DNA of 41,355 bases. It comes from Pyrinomonadaceae bacterium. Lineage in GTDB: Bacteria > Acidobacteriota > Blastocatellia > Pyrinomonadales > Pyrinomonadaceae. Made by a program: the position numbers and the translations under genes. The stretch is taken from assembly GCA_013811945.1 (NCBI GenBank), contig JACCUI010000283.1, forward strand, positions 1 through 41,355, in the 5' to 3' direction. The stretch's first letter is position 1. Each line of letters begins with the position of its first letter. Below are positions 1-9,195 of this stretch, piece by piece. Below the pieces are notes generated by a model. That model was not told where the DNA came from. It was given only the letters and a program-made list of their open reading frames with translations, and made no database searches.

Positions 1-1
1 C

Positions 2-2101
2 GAAGCAGTCGTCGAAAACCTGGACATTAAGCGTCAGCTCTACCAGCGAGTTGAACAACACAGACGGCCGGGTTCAATCGTTGCTTCAAATACCAGCGGT
101 ATTCCAATCCGCCTCCTTGCCGAAGGTTGTACGGACGATTTCCGCGCCCACTTTCTCGGCGTCCACTTTTTCAACCCGCCGCGTTACCTGCATCTGGTCG
201 AACTGATTAGGACCGAATGGACCAAACCGGAAATCTCGTGCTTTCTGTTTGGCTTTCTCGATCAACGTCTGGGCAAAGGCGTGGTGCCGGCGAAGGACCG
301 TCCTAATTTCATCGCCAATCGCATCGGCACCTTCGGGGCTTTGCTCACCATCAAGACGATGCTCGAGGATGGCTACTCGATTGAGGAAGTCGACAAGTTG
401 ACCGGACCCGCCGTGGGGCGTCCCAAGACGGCGACTTTCCGAACTTTTGATCTCGTCGGCCTCGACGTCTTTTCTCACGTCATCAAGAACCTTTACGAAG
501 CCCTTCCTGATGATGACCAACGCGAGATGTTTGTCGCGCCGGAGTTTTTAAACCAGATGCTGAAGCGCGGGATTCTCGGCAATAAGACCAAGGGCGGCTT
601 TTACAAGAAGCAGAAAGGCGAAGGCGACAAACAGGAAATATGGACTTTGGAAACCGCTTCGCTCGAGTATCGGCCATCGCAGAAGGTCAAACTCCCGGCG
701 TTGGAGATGACGAAGAACATCGAGGAGACGCGGGAGCGGATCAAGACCCTTGTTTGGAGTAAGGATCGCGCCGGCGCATTTCTGTGGAAGACACTGTCTG
801 GAACGTTGCGCTACGCAGCCACCCGCATTCCGGAGATCGCCGACACGGTTGTTGAAGTCGATCGAGGGATGCGATGGGGTTTCAACTGGGAGCTGGGGCC
901 GTTTGAAGTTTGGGACGCGATCGGACTGGAGAAGTCCACCGCGCGAATGAAGGCCGAGGGTCAGGCCGTACCGGCGAACGTTGAGTCCATGCTCGCCGCC
1001 GGCGCCAGTTCGTTTTACAAGGAAGAGAACGGCCAGCAGTCCTATTTCGACTTTGCCTCAAAGCATTACCTGCCCCTCGCCGATCCTCCGGGCGTGATCA
1101 TCTTGAAGTCTCTAAAAGAACGCAGTGCGGTTATTAAGAAGAATTCGGGCGCTTCATTGATTGATATCGGCGACGGCGTCGCCTGTCTCGAGTTTCATTC
1201 GAAGATGAACGCCATAGGCGGCGACACGCTGCAGATGGTCAAACAGTCCCTCGCGGAAGTGGAAAAGAATTTCGTCGGGCTGGTGGTGGGCAATCAGGGC
1301 GCGAACTTCTGCGTGGGCGCAAACCTGATGCTGATGCTGATGGAAGCGCAGGAAGAGAATTGGGAAGAGTTGGACTTGATGGGACGAGTCTTCCAGAGCT
1401 CGACCATGAGTTTGCGGTATTCGCCGAAGCCGGTGGTAGTGGCGCCTTTCAACCTCGTCTTTGGCGGGGGCTGCGAGATGGTGCTACATGCCGACCGGGT
1501 GCGGGCCGCGGCGGAAACTTACATTGGACTGGTGGAAGTTGGGGTCGGAATCATTCCGGCGGGCGGTGGGACGAAAGAGATGCTGGTAAGGGTTCTCGAC
1601 TCGATTCCGAAAAATGTGGACGATGCGGATCCATTCCCATTTGTGAAGCGGGCGTTTGAGACAATCGCGCTCGCTAAAGTTGCAACTTCGGCGCAAGAAG
1701 CTCGCACTTACGGCTTCCTCGGAGTTGACGATGCCATTTCCATGAATAGTGATCGCCTTATTGCCGATGCGAAGCAGGAAGTCCTCGCCCTCGCGGCCAC
1801 CGGTTACGTGCAGCCGCAACAGCGCACAGACATTCTTGCCTTGGGAATGCCCGCGTTGGCTACGCTGAAGCTGGGTATTCATCAGATGAAGCGCGGCGGC
1901 TATATTTCGGATCACGATGCCTTGATCGGAGAGAAACTGGCGCGCATTCTTACAGGAGGGGATTTAAACCATCCCACTCAAGTCTCCGAGCAATACCTTC
2001 TCGATCTTGAGCGAGAAGCATTTCTCTCACTCGTGGGCGAACGCAAGACACAGGAGCGGATTGGGCATATGTTGAAGACAGGAAAACCGCTCCGGAACTA
2101 G
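2..2101 (+). CDS. fadN: 3-hydroxyacyl-CoA dehydrogenase / enoyl-CoA hydratase fusion, FadN type (5' partial)
   Basis: Bifunctional beta-oxidation enzyme that hydrates enoyl-CoA and oxidises 3-hydroxyacyl-CoA with NAD. The frame is open from base 2, so the N-terminal Rossmann part lies outside the window and 699 residues remain. The fragment begins in the dehydrogenase core: GVHFFNPPRY carries the catalytic His region and KDRPNFIANRIG marks the start of the C-terminal dehydrogenase domain. A crotonase domain follows from about residue 380, with GANFCVGANL, GGGCEM (first catalytic Glu) and GLVEVGVGIIPAGGG (second catalytic Glu and oxyanion loop). The dehydrogenase-then-hydratase order matches Bacillus FadN, not E. 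coli FadB, where the order is reversed. The next genes are thiolase and acyl-CoA dehydrogenase, the same order as the B. subtilis fadNAE operon. Both catalytic sites look intact. Confidence 0.93.
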   Translation, partial: EAVVENLDIKRQLYQRVEQHRRPGSIVASNTSGIPIRLLAEGCTDDFRAHFLGVHFFNPPRYLHLVELIRTEWTKPEISCFLFGFLDQRLGKGVVPAKDRPNFIANRIGTFGALLTIKTMLEDGYSIEEVDKLTGPAVGRPKTATFRTFDLVGLDVFSHVIKNLYEALPDDDQREMFVAPEFLNQMLKRGILGNKTKGGFYKKQKGEGDKQEIWTLETASLEYRPSQKVKLPALEMTKNIEETRERIKTLVWSKDRAGAFLWKTLSGTLRYAATRIPEIADTVVEVDRGMRWGFNWELGPFEVWDAIGLEKSTARMKAEGQAVPANVESMLAAGASSFYKEENGQQSYFDFASKHYLPLADPPGVIILKSLKERSAVIKKNSGASLIDIGDGVACLEFHSKMNAIGGDTLQMVKQSLAEVEKNFVGLVVGNQGANFCVGANLMLMLMEAQEENWEELDLMGRVFQSSTMSLRYSPKPVVVAPFNLVFGGGCEMVLHADRVRAAAETYIGLVEVGVGIIPAGGGTKEMLVRVLDSIPKNVDDADPFPFVKRAFETIALAKVATSAQEARTYGFLGVDDAISMNSDRLIADAKQEVLALAATGYVQPQQRTDILALGMPALATLKLGIHQMKRGGYISDHDALIGEKLARILTGGDLNHPTQVSEQYLLDLEREAFLSLVGERKTQERIGHMLKTGKPLRN

Positions 2102-2132
2102 TTGTTTGTCGATCAAGGGTTTAAGCAAAAAG

Positions 2133-2206
2133 AAACGATCCACGAAATGACGCTAATCAGCACAAAGGAATTTTAGTAAAGTTTCGTGTGAATTCGCGGA
2201 TCGTTT
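2133..2206. repeat. Palindromic element, family B (ACGATCCACGAAAT), copy 1
   Basis: Imperfect inverted repeat: the left arm begins AAACGATCCACGAAAT and the right arm ends TTCGCGGATCGTTT. It lies in the 167-bp gap between fadN and fadA. Three more copies occur at 17325, 33393 and 37259. The RNA could fold into a long hairpin that shapes expression between the two fad genes. Confidence 0.8.
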
Positions 2207-2268
2207 GCTGAAACGTTAGATTCAGCACTGACCTTGGACGTTAGGACCTTGGACATTGGATTAAAGTT

Positions 2269-3450
2269 ATGAGAGACGCAGTAATCGTATCAGCAGTGCG
2301 CACGGCGGTTGGTAAAGCACCCAGGGGCACGTTGAGAGACACACGCCCGGATGAAATGGGAGCCGCTGTAATTAAGGAAGCCATGGCCCGAGTTCCCGGC
2401 CTCGACATGGAGGAAATTGAAGACGTAATCATGGGTTGCGCCATGCCTGAAGCGGAGCAGGGGATGAATGTAGCTCGCGCGGCGGCGATTCGCGCCGGTC
2501 TCCCGGTGGGAACCAGCGCCATGACGATTAATCGCTTCTGCTCTTCCGGGTTGCAGTCGATCGCCATTGCCTCCGATAAGATCCGCACCGGTGGCGCCGA
2601 AGTGGCCATCGCAGGCGGCCTCGAAACGATGTCGATGATCCCGATGGGCGGGCACATCATTCGTCCCAATCCTTATCTCGTTGAACACTATCCGGATTTC
2701 TATCTGAACATGGGTCTGGCAACCGAAAACGTGGCGCGCAAGTACAACGTCACTCGCGAGGAACAGGACGCATTTGCTTTACGTTCGCATCAGCGGGCTG
2801 CCGCCGCACTCGAGGCTGATAAGTTTAAGGACGAAACCGTACCCATGACTGTCTCTTTCGAAGAACTTGGTGAGCAGGGACGAAAGCAACGACGCGAAGT
2901 TGTCTTCGATAAAGACGAAGGTGTCAGGCGTGACGGCAGCTTGGAAGCTCTTGCCAAGTTGAAGCCGGCATTCCATGTCAAAGGAACCATCACCGCGGGC
3001 AATGCTTCCCAGATGTCTGATGGCGCGGCTGCGGCCGTGGTCATGAGTGATGATCGCGCTCAGAGTCTGGGCCTGAAACCGATGGCCCGCTTTGTTGCCT
3101 ATGCAACTGCCGGCTGTCCGCCTGAGGAGATGGGCATCGGACCGGTATTCGCTATCCCGAAAGTACTAAAACTCGCGGGGCTGACCCTAGATCAGATTGA
3201 CGTGATCGAGTTGAATGAGGCTTTTGCCGCACAGTCTCTCGCGGTAATTAAAACGCTGGGTCTCGACATCGAGAAAGTAAACGTCAACGGGGGTGCAATT
3301 GCCCTGGGTCATCCGCTCGGGTGCACCGGAGCAAAACTGACTGCGTCGATTCTCCGCGAGCTGGAACGCCGCAACGGGCGTTATGGCATGGTCACGATGT
3401 GTGTTGGCGGCGGCATGGGCGCGGCGGGAATTTTTGAAAGACTGGCGTAA
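2269..3450 (+). CDS. fadA: Acetyl-CoA acyltransferase (thiolase), FadA type
   Basis: Thiolase that cleaves 3-ketoacyl-CoA to acetyl-CoA and a shortened acyl-CoA, the last step of the beta-oxidation cycle. The 393-residue length is typical. [10 protein letters not shown] holds the nucleophilic Cys (about residue 90), [16 protein letters not shown] holds the catalytic His, and [10 protein letters not shown] near the C-terminus holds the second acid/base Cys. The start is the ATG of [12 protein letters not shown], the usual thiolase opening. It lies 167 bp after fadN on the same strand, separated by a palindromic element. Partner of fadN in a trifunctional-like system. Confidence 0.95.
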   Translation: MRDAVIVSAVRTAVGKAPRGTLRDTRPDEMGAAVIKEAMARVPGLDMEEIEDVIMGCAMPEAEQGMNVARAAAIRAGLPVGTSAMTINRFCSSGLQSIAIASDKIRTGGAEVAIAGGLETMSMIPMGGHIIRPNPYLVEHYPDFYLNMGLATENVARKYNVTREEQDAFALRSHQRAAAALEADKFKDETVPMTVSFEELGEQGRKQRREVVFDKDEGVRRDGSLEALAKLKPAFHVKGTITAGNASQMSDGAAAAVVMSDDRAQSLGLKPMARFVAYATAGCPPEEMGIGPVFAIPKVLKLAGLTLDQIDVIELNEAFAAQSLAVIKTLGLDIEKVNVNGGAIALGHPLGCTGAKLTASILRELERRNGRYGMVTMCVGGGMGAAGIFERLA

Positions 3451-3481
3451 GAGTCCTGGAGCTACATACCCATTCAGGTAC

Positions 3482-3847
3482 ATGTATAAGAAGTCGACTA
3501 AGTACGCTGCGAGACATCCGGAAGTTGTGAAACGGGCTGCCGGCTTTCCACAAACCGACCAATTGGTTCAGCAACGTCGCAAGGCAACGCCTGGTAATCC
3601 CATTGTTCCGACCACTGAATCATGCATTTACTGTGGAAGGCAACTACCCAAGCGAGTGCGCGCGTTGCAGGACCAAATAAGAGAGATTAATGGCGAGCTT
3701 CAGTTTGTTCGAAGTCTGCTGACCATAAGCCAACAGAGGAAGCTATTGGATTTTCATAAATACTTCACCACCAAAAGACCTCTCAGGCTCGAAAACGTCG
3801 ACGAAAGAGACGCAAACCCAAATTATGACCGCCGCAGAAGTGTTTGA
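3482..3847 (+). CDS. Unknown small basic protein with one CxxC
   Basis: I do not recognise this 121-residue protein. The ATG at 3482 (MYKKSTKYAARH) is preferred because an upstream in-frame start would overlap the end of fadA by nearly 70 bp. It is rich in Lys and Arg, has a single CIYCGRQLP motif near residue 43 that resembles half a zinc ribbon, then a helical stretch (VRALQDQIREINGELQFVRS) that could form a short coiled coil. It overlaps the following nucleotidyltransferase-like gene by 23 bp in another frame, so the two are probably co-translated. A two-gene toxin-antitoxin-like unit is one possibility, but nothing in this protein proves it. Confidence 0.5.
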   Translation: MYKKSTKYAARHPEVVKRAAGFPQTDQLVQQRRKATPGNPIVPTTESCIYCGRQLPKRVRALQDQIREINGELQFVRSLLTISQQRKLLDFHKYFTTKRPLRLENVDERDANPNYDRRRSV

Positions 3848-4346
3848 ATCTATAACCGGCAGCGGTAGTAGTGACTTTGCTACTCTCGTGAGCATTTTGA
3901 GTCGCCGCGGTGCGTGGTGCCTGATTGGCGGGCTCGCGGTAAATTGTTACGTCGAGCCTGTCTACACGCTTGACGCCGACGTTGTCGTAATCGCTCCAGA
4001 ATTGCCCGTGATCAAAGATGAATTGATCAAAGTGGGATTCTCAGTCGAAGAGTTTCCTCATTCTCTAAATGCAAGGATGGCAAAAAGCGATCTACGTATT
4101 CAGTTTAGTCTCGACCTTCGTTACCAGGATTTCGTGAACGATACGACAATCCGGGAAGTTCTAGGCCAGCATGTTCCAGTTGCTTCATTGGCAAATGTAG
4201 TTCGTGGAAAAATTTGGGCCTGGAGCGATGAAAGACGCAGGGTTAGCAAGCGCAAGAAAGACGAACTCGACTTGGTACGAATTTTGGAAACCTACCCTGA
4301 ATTATCGGATTTCATGCCGGATGAGATTAGCAGGCAGTTGGAATAG
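3825..4346 (+). CDS. Nucleotidyltransferase-like protein (AbiEii/MNT-like fold)
   Basis: A 173-residue protein with the hallmark start of minimal nucleotidyltransferases: LIGGLAVNCYVEP followed by a TLDADVVV strand carrying a D-x-D pair (about residues 31-53). Proteins of this type include AbiEii-like toxins and uncharacterised nucleotidyltransferases that modify RNA or protein. A Lys/Arg-rich segment (DERRRVSKRKKDELD) precedes a C-terminal helical part. It overlaps the preceding small gene by 23 bp and ends 34 bp before fadE, so the pair sits inside an otherwise conserved fad gene order. Function is inferred from fold motifs only, and substrate is unknown. It could also be a degenerate, non-catalytic family member. 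Confidence 0.6.
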   Translation: MTAAEVFESITGSGSSDFATLVSILSRRGAWCLIGGLAVNCYVEPVYTLDADVVVIAPELPVIKDELIKVGFSVEEFPHSLNARMAKSDLRIQFSLDLRYQDFVNDTTIREVLGQHVPVASLANVVRGKIWAWSDERRRVSKRKKDELDLVRILETYPELSDFMPDEISRQLE

Positions 4347-4380
4347 AATTGATTTAGGTCCCATGTGAAAGGATAAGAAT

Positions 4381-6165
4381 ATGTCAGCCGTAGTTGAAGA
4401 GAAAAAGCTAGTCAAGGGTGGCGCTTTCTTGATCGAGGAGCTCACCCCTCAGGAAGTCTTCACCCCTGAAGACTTCAATGAAGAGCACCGAATGATTGCC
4501 GAAACGACGCGGCAGTTTATCGACAACGAAGTCGTTCCCCACACCGCTCAACTCGAGAAACACGATTGGAAACTATCGCGCGAGCTCATTAAGAAAGCGG
4601 CTGACCTTGGCCTAATTGGTGCAAGTATTCCGGAAGAGTACGGAGGGCTGGGTCTCGATCAGACCAGCGGCGCACTCATCGGGGAAAACATCGGCCGCTC
4701 GGCCTCGTTTGCCACCACCCTCGGAGCGGAAAGCGGTATTGGGCTCCTCCCACTCGTCTACTTCGGCACCGACGCAGCGAAAGAAAAGTATCTGGCGAAG
4801 ATAGCCGCGGGGGAATTAGTCACAGCCTATGCTCTCACGGAGGCGGGTTCGGGTTCCGACGCCATGGCCGCGAAAGCGACCGCGCGTCTAAGTGAGGACG
4901 GCACACACTACGTCATCAATGGCGAGAAGATGTGGATTACCAACGGTGGCTTTGCCGATATCTTCGTCGTTTTTGCCAAAGTTGACGGCGATAAGTTCAG
5001 CGCATTTATCGTGGAGAGACAGACTGGCCTCACGTCGGGCGCGGAAGAGCACAAGATGGGAATCAAAGGCTCTAGCACAACCGCTCTGGTCCTTTCCAAT
5101 GTCAGGACACCGGTCGAGAACCTTCTCGGCGAAGTTGGCAAGGGTCATAAGATCGCCTTCAACATCTTGAACATCGGCCGCTTCAAACTCGGCGCCATGT
5201 GTGTAGGCGGCATGAAGCTCATGGTGCAGGAGTCGCTCCGCTATGCCAACGAGCGGCACCAGTTTGGTAAATCCATTTCCTCGTTCGGCGCCATCAAGGC
5301 GAAACTTGCCGAGCAGTGCATTCGCACCTGGGTTGGCGAGGCAATGACCTACCGCACACTCGGGATGATCGAGGCCGGTATTGGCGCGGTGGACAATAAA
5401 GACATGGACGCTCGGCTGCGGGCCATTGAGGAGTATGCGTCGGAGTGTTCGATCATCAAGGTTGCGCTTTCGGAATACTGCGACTTTGTGGCCGACGAGA
5501 TGGTCCAGATCTTCGGCGGTTATGGCTACTCAGCTGACTATCCGGCTGAGCGTGCTTACCGCGATTCGCGCATCAATCGCATCTTCGAAGGTACGAACGA
5601 GATCAACCGCCTCTTGATTCCAGGTCGTCTAATGAAGAGTGCGCTGAGCGGCAACCTGCCCTTGCTGCCGGCAGCGCAGGCGCTGATGGACGAAATACTT
5701 TCTCCTCAGATGTCGGGGCTCGACGATGACGAGCAGGTATTGGCGGCTGAGCAGAAGCTGACTCAGAACGCCAAAAAGGTGGCGCTGATGACGCTTGGCA
5801 CCGCAGCGCAAAAGTACATGACAAAGTTGGCGGACCAGCAGGAAGTCCTGATGGGTATTGCAGACATCATCCTGGACACCTACGCGATGGAGTCGGCCAT
5901 TCTGCGTACGCAAAAGCTTGCTGCCTCCCAGGGTGAAGAGGCTGCAGCCAGGTACATCGACATCACCCGTGTCTTCTGCAACGACGCTGTCGAACGCATC
6001 GAAGCGCGGGCCAAGAACACCCTGGCGGCAATGTCTGAAGGCGATGAGCTGCGCACCCTCCTTGCTGCTTTGCGCCGCTTTACCAAGCTGACACCCATGA
6101 ATACAGTGGTGGCGCGCCAGCGCATCGCGGACGTTGTGATTCTGGCGAACAAGTACGTGTACTAG
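4381..6165 (+). CDS. fadE: Acyl-CoA dehydrogenase, FadE type
   Basis: FAD enzyme that makes trans-2-enoyl-CoA from acyl-CoA and passes electrons to ETF. At 594 residues it has the length of the Bacillus FadE class: a typical dehydrogenase core plus about 170 extra C-terminal residues. Visible motifs are AYALTEAGSGSDA (FAD contact), WITNGGFADIFVVFAKV, YANERHQFGKSI, QIFGGYGYSADYPAER and IFEGTNEINRL, where the Glu of EGT is the catalytic base position. An AAGGAT ribosome site lies just before the ATG. With fadN and fadA it completes the fadNAE order, although two unrelated small genes intervene. Confidence 0.95.
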   Translation: MSAVVEEKKLVKGGAFLIEELTPQEVFTPEDFNEEHRMIAETTRQFIDNEVVPHTAQLEKHDWKLSRELIKKAADLGLIGASIPEEYGGLGLDQTSGALIGENIGRSASFATTLGAESGIGLLPLVYFGTDAAKEKYLAKIAAGELVTAYALTEAGSGSDAMAAKATARLSEDGTHYVINGEKMWITNGGFADIFVVFAKVDGDKFSAFIVERQTGLTSGAEEHKMGIKGSSTTALVLSNVRTPVENLLGEVGKGHKIAFNILNIGRFKLGAMCVGGMKLMVQESLRYANERHQFGKSISSFGAIKAKLAEQCIRTWVGEAMTYRTLGMIEAGIGAVDNKDMDARLRAIEEYASECSIIKVALSEYCDFVADEMVQIFGGYGYSADYPAERAYRDSRINRIFEGTNEINRLLIPGRLMKSALSGNLPLLPAAQALMDEILSPQMSGLDDDEQVLAAEQKLTQNAKKVALMTLGTAAQKYMTKLADQQEVLMGIADIILDTYAMESAILRTQKLAASQGEEAAARYIDITRVFCNDAVERIEARAKNTLAAMSEGDELRTLLAALRRFTKLTPMNTVVARQRIADVVILANKYVY

Positions 6166-6245
6166 AATTTGAGATCTCAGATTTCAGATCTGAGATCTCT
6201 GATTTCATACAATTTCATATCTCCAGATTTGAGATCTCGGATTCT
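6166..6245. repeat. AGATCT-rich palindromic repeat tract
   Basis: Nested short palindromes built on GAGATCTCAGAT and AGATCTGAGATCTC, starting just after the fadE stop codon. The same unit recurs at 6453-6479 and 38205-38236. The tract can fold on itself and may act as a 3'-end stabiliser. It is also dense in GATC. Confidence 0.7.
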
Positions 6246-6256
6246 CTCTGATCAAA

Positions 6257-6430
6257 TTGAGAGCAGAGAGTATATCTCGCCAACTGCGCGGATGGTGCTC
6301 TTCACTACAGAATTCTGACATTCGAGGTCAGCGGTATCTAACCGACAAGACCAGGCACGCCACAAAAGAAGCGCGCGAGCGAGAAGAGTTCCTGAAAGAA
6401 TTGGAGGAGATCAAGGCTCGTCGAGGTTAG
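6257..6430 (+). CDS. Possible 57-aa charged ORF, TTG start
   Basis: Open frame from a TTG inside the fadE-hydrolase gap, flanked on both sides by AGATCT repeats. Its second half is strongly charged and helical (KEAREREEFLKELEEIKARRG, ending in a stop). There is no ATG and no clear ribosome site, so it may be the tail of a decayed gene and not an active one. Nothing else was recognised in the 353-bp gap 6166-6518. Confidence 0.25.
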   Translation: MRAESISRQLRGWCSSLQNSDIRGQRYLTDKTRHATKEAREREEFLKELEEIKARRG

Positions 6431-6452
6431 GTATTTACGGAGTGGCGCAGTA

Positions 6453-6479
6453 TTTGAGATCTCAGATCTCAGATCTCCA
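6453..6479. repeat. AGATCT-rich palindromic repeat, second copy
   Basis: TTTGAGATCTCAGATCTCAG followed by ATCTCC, the same unit as the tract after fadE. It stands 40 bp before the hydrolase start codon. Confidence 0.65.
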
Positions 6480-6518
6480 ATCAAAAGCGGAAAGCATTCG
6501 GCAACCGGCAATCACTTG

Positions 6519-7481
6519 ATGCGCATCGTCCCCATCTCGCTTCCCACCCCCTTCTACATCGGTCCCGTGAACGTATATCTGATCGCCGAAGATCCCCTGA
6601 CCTTGATCGATACCGGTCCAAAAACAAAGGAAGCCAATGGGGCTCTGCGTGAAGGACTCAGACATGAGCGCGTCCGCGTTTCTGACATTCGCCGCATTGT
6701 CCTGACGCATGCACATGAAGACCACTGTGGCTTGGCACGCTCGCTGCGCGATGAAGCGAAAGATGCGGAAGTGCTGGTACACAACTGGGAAACGGGGCAT
6801 CGCATGGGCCGCCTTGAAGACGCTATGCACCGAGATCTACTCGCGCGCGCCGGCGTGCCCGATAGCGAGATCGAAGCGATGCGGAGGATGTACGAGGGGA
6901 TGCGCCGCTATGCCGACTCCTTTGAGGATCACGAGTACGGCGAGTTGCGCGACGAAGCCGAACTGGAGTTTACCAATGGCGCATTGCGAATCATTCACAC
7001 CCCAGGTCACACTCCGGGTTCTTGTTCCTTTGTGCGCGAAGCGGATCGGACGGTGATTGCCGGCGACTGCGTGCTGAAGCGCATTACCCCCAATCCCGTT
7101 CTCTCCCCAGATCCCATCGATCCTTCAAAACGTTTTCCCTCGCTCGCTGAATACCTCGTAAGCCTGGCGCGCTTGCGCACCTTCGCTCCGACTCTCGTAC
7201 TTGGCGGCCACGGTGCGCCGGTGAATGACTACGAAGAGCTTTTCAATCGCTACCTGCGCGCAATACGCGAGCGGCAGGCCGAAGTAATTCGTCTCGTCCC
7301 CAAAGCCGGAACCTCCGCCTGGGATGTGTCGCGGGCTATGTTTCCGGAAACCGACGACGTACATCGTTTTCTCGCTGTATCGGAAGCTGTAGCCCATCTC
7401 GATCTCGCTCATTCGGAAGGCAAGCTCGCAGTCGAGATGAGCAGTGGGAAAGAGGTTTACCGGCAGCTTTCCGCTGGCTAG
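6519..7481 (+). CDS. Metallo-beta-lactamase-fold hydrolase
   Basis: Cytosolic MBL-fold hydrolase of 320 residues, of the glyoxalase II / LACTB2-like class that hydrolyses thioesters or other esters, or RNA in some members. The zinc site is complete: HAHEDHCG (HxHxDH, about residue 66), HTPGHTPGS with the next His, AGDCVL with the bridging Asp, and GGHGAPV with the last His. A helical C-terminal domain follows, common to the LACTB2-like branch. The ATG at 6519 directly follows an in-frame TTG and is the likelier start. The position after the fad genes fits an acyl-thioester hydrolase, but substrate cannot be read from sequence. Confidence 0.85.
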   Translation: MRIVPISLPTPFYIGPVNVYLIAEDPLTLIDTGPKTKEANGALREGLRHERVRVSDIRRIVLTHAHEDHCGLARSLRDEAKDAEVLVHNWETGHRMGRLEDAMHRDLLARAGVPDSEIEAMRRMYEGMRRYADSFEDHEYGELRDEAELEFTNGALRIIHTPGHTPGSCSFVREADRTVIAGDCVLKRITPNPVLSPDPIDPSKRFPSLAEYLVSLARLRTFAPTLVLGGHGAPVNDYEELFNRYLRAIRERQAEVIRLVPKAGTSAWDVSRAMFPETDDVHRFLAVSEAVAHLDLAHSEGKLAVEMSSGKEVYRQLSAG

Positions 7482-7634
7482 GAGGCAGTTCGAGATCAAC
7501 TTCGGCCCCAGTTTTGAAAGAAATTGTTTACCTTAGCGAGATAATCTTGCTATTGATATAAGCGCAGTAGCTTGAAAGAATTCCGGTGATTAATCCCCAT
7601 CATCTTGTGTACTTGCGACTGCAAGGATGCTCGT

Positions 7635-7949
7635 ATGAAATATACAATCATAAGCTTGGTGATCTTCATCTTAGGAATATCACAAGCCGTCAAGACACAA
7701 ACCAAGTATTTCGGTAGGTTGCAAAGCGACTCAACGGCCGACAAATCCTATTTGAGTATTAATGTTTCTATCGAAGAAAGAAAGAAATCATCTCCTCGGC
7801 TATCAAGCGCTCAAGCCTACGTAGGCAAGGTATCTTGGGAGCCTGCTCGAAGAGAAATGCAGGTAATGCTGATAGAACCGATCAATAGTTCATCGTATCT
7901 TGTTTGCCGATGCCACGTTGTTGTCGCACTTGCGCTTTCTGATCCATGA
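7635..7949 (+). CDS. Small secreted protein, unknown
   Basis: A 104-residue protein starting at the ATG at 7635 (MKYTIISLVIFILGISQA), which gives a typical signal peptide of about 20 residues with cleavage near SQA-VKT. The mature part is about 85 residues, polar, and ends with CRCHVVVALALSDP. No family is recognised. It is more AT-rich than the hydrolase upstream. Confidence 0.45.
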   Translation: MKYTIISLVIFILGISQAVKTQTKYFGRLQSDSTADKSYLSINVSIEERKKSSPRLSSAQAYVGKVSWEPARREMQVMLIEPINSSSYLVCRCHVVVALALSDP

Positions 7950-7955
7950 CCTGCT

Positions 7956-8004
7956 AAAGGGGCTCGCACCGCGAGCTTAGCGAGCGGGGCAGTAGCCCCA
8001 CTTT
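7956..8004. terminator. GC-rich hairpin downstream of the small secreted protein
   Basis: Outer stem AAAGGGGCT pairs with AGCCCCACTTT with few mismatches, and an inner GCGAGC/GCGAGC direct repeat lies in the loop. It starts 7 bp after a stop codon. No U run follows, so a terminator role is tentative. The rest of the gap to 8185 holds two copies of a CTGGGGTGGCT motif and no recognisable gene. Confidence 0.4.
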
Positions 8005-8185
8005 AAGGAGGTTCGGCAAAACCGTGGATGGCTGGGGTGGCTGTTCGAGCCGTCTGCAGAGTCTGGGGTGGCTTGGGGAGTTCTTCCTAACAGTCGGGCA
8101 ACTGCCCCGAAGAGTTACTCAAATCGGCCCCACATTTTTGGAAACAATCCCGTCTGCGATGGCAGCCGATTCTGTACTTTGAATT

Positions 8186-9145
8186 ATGAAAAACCAATCA
8201 ATCAAATTACTATGCGCCGCATTCGCAGTTGTCTTGTCATCCAGTGTTCACGCCGTAGCGCAATCACAATACAGTTGGCTTGATGACAAGCCGTTGCCGA
8301 GTTGGAGCGAGCGAAGCCGGGAGATCCTGCAAACCAAAAAAATAGCGCAATCCGAATTGGCGCGATGCCGCACCGTCATTCGTCCGGCGACGCTTCCGGT
8401 TGATCGTCTTTTGACAAAGTACAATTGGACGCTCGTCGGCGACGCGCAGGTTTTTGGCAAGACCATTGCCGTTACCGTCGCCCAGGGATTTGACGGAATG
8501 TGCCGCCCGCTCGGATTTCAAGCTCTTGTGTTTGTAGGAAACCTTGTGGCGGGAACATTATCGCCAGGACCGATGGACTCGCGCACCGACGGTTCGCTGA
8601 TAAACGTCAAACTGCTCTCGGAAACGAGTCTCGTCGCCGATTACATTCGTTATAAAGGAACGGACGCGCTGTGCTGCCCGTCGAAAATAAACAGAGTTAC
8701 GTTCAAAATCGAACGAGACGGACGAAACTGGCTTTTGAAGCCGGATTTTATAACAGAAGCCGCTTACAGTATCAGCGCAGCTAAGGAAACTTCGGATGCG
8801 GCGGCTTTGACCGAAACAGTTTGGCGTTGGGAGAGTTTGCAAACTCCGGTTGAAAAAATAACCGTTCCAAATCCCGCCAATTACACGCTCGAGTTAACCG
8901 CCGACGGAAAGGCGCGAATTTTAGCCGACTGCAATCGCGGTAACGGGACTTATAAACTTGACGGACAATCGCTCAGGTTTTCCGCCTTCGCCACGACGCG
9001 CATGGCTTGTGCGCCGGGTTCGCTGGATAGCCGTTTTCTGCAAAGCCTCGACGCGGCGCGAATTTACAAAATCGAAGGCGATGCTTTGTATATTGACCTT
9101 GTTGCCGATTCCGGCACGATGAAATTCGTCACAGCTAATGGTTAG
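8186..9145 (+). CDS. Exported META-domain (HslJ-like) protein
   Basis: A 319-residue protein with an N-terminal signal peptide (MKNQSIKLLCAAFAVVLSSS, cleavage near VHA-VAQ). The C-terminal 100 residues match the META/HslJ fold: YTLELTADGKARILADCNRG, NGTYKLDGQSLRFSAFATTRMACAPG and a closing strand block SGTMKF. META domains are found in envelope stress or antibiotic-tolerance proteins such as HslJ. The middle region (about 60-200) is rich in beta strands with several Cys. Role in this organism is unknown. Base usage is more AT-rich than the surrounding fad and aro genes. Confidence 0.7.
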   Translation: MKNQSIKLLCAAFAVVLSSSVHAVAQSQYSWLDDKPLPSWSERSREILQTKKIAQSELARCRTVIRPATLPVDRLLTKYNWTLVGDAQVFGKTIAVTVAQGFDGMCRPLGFQALVFVGNLVAGTLSPGPMDSRTDGSLINVKLLSETSLVADYIRYKGTDALCCPSKINRVTFKIERDGRNWLLKPDFITEAAYSISAAKETSDAAALTETVWRWESLQTPVEKITVPNPANYTLELTADGKARILADCNRGNGTYKLDGQSLRFSAFATTRMACAPGSLDSRFLQSLDAARIYKIEGDALYIDLVADSGTMKFVTANG

Positions 9146-9195
9146 ATTCGAAACGAGAAGGTAAAATCAAAATAGAAAAGCAATCGAATACGGTA

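Noticed and set aside
86-520. 144-codon minus-strand ORF opposite fadN
   Set aside because: The plus-strand frame is conserved dehydrogenase sequence; the antisense frame shows no family features.
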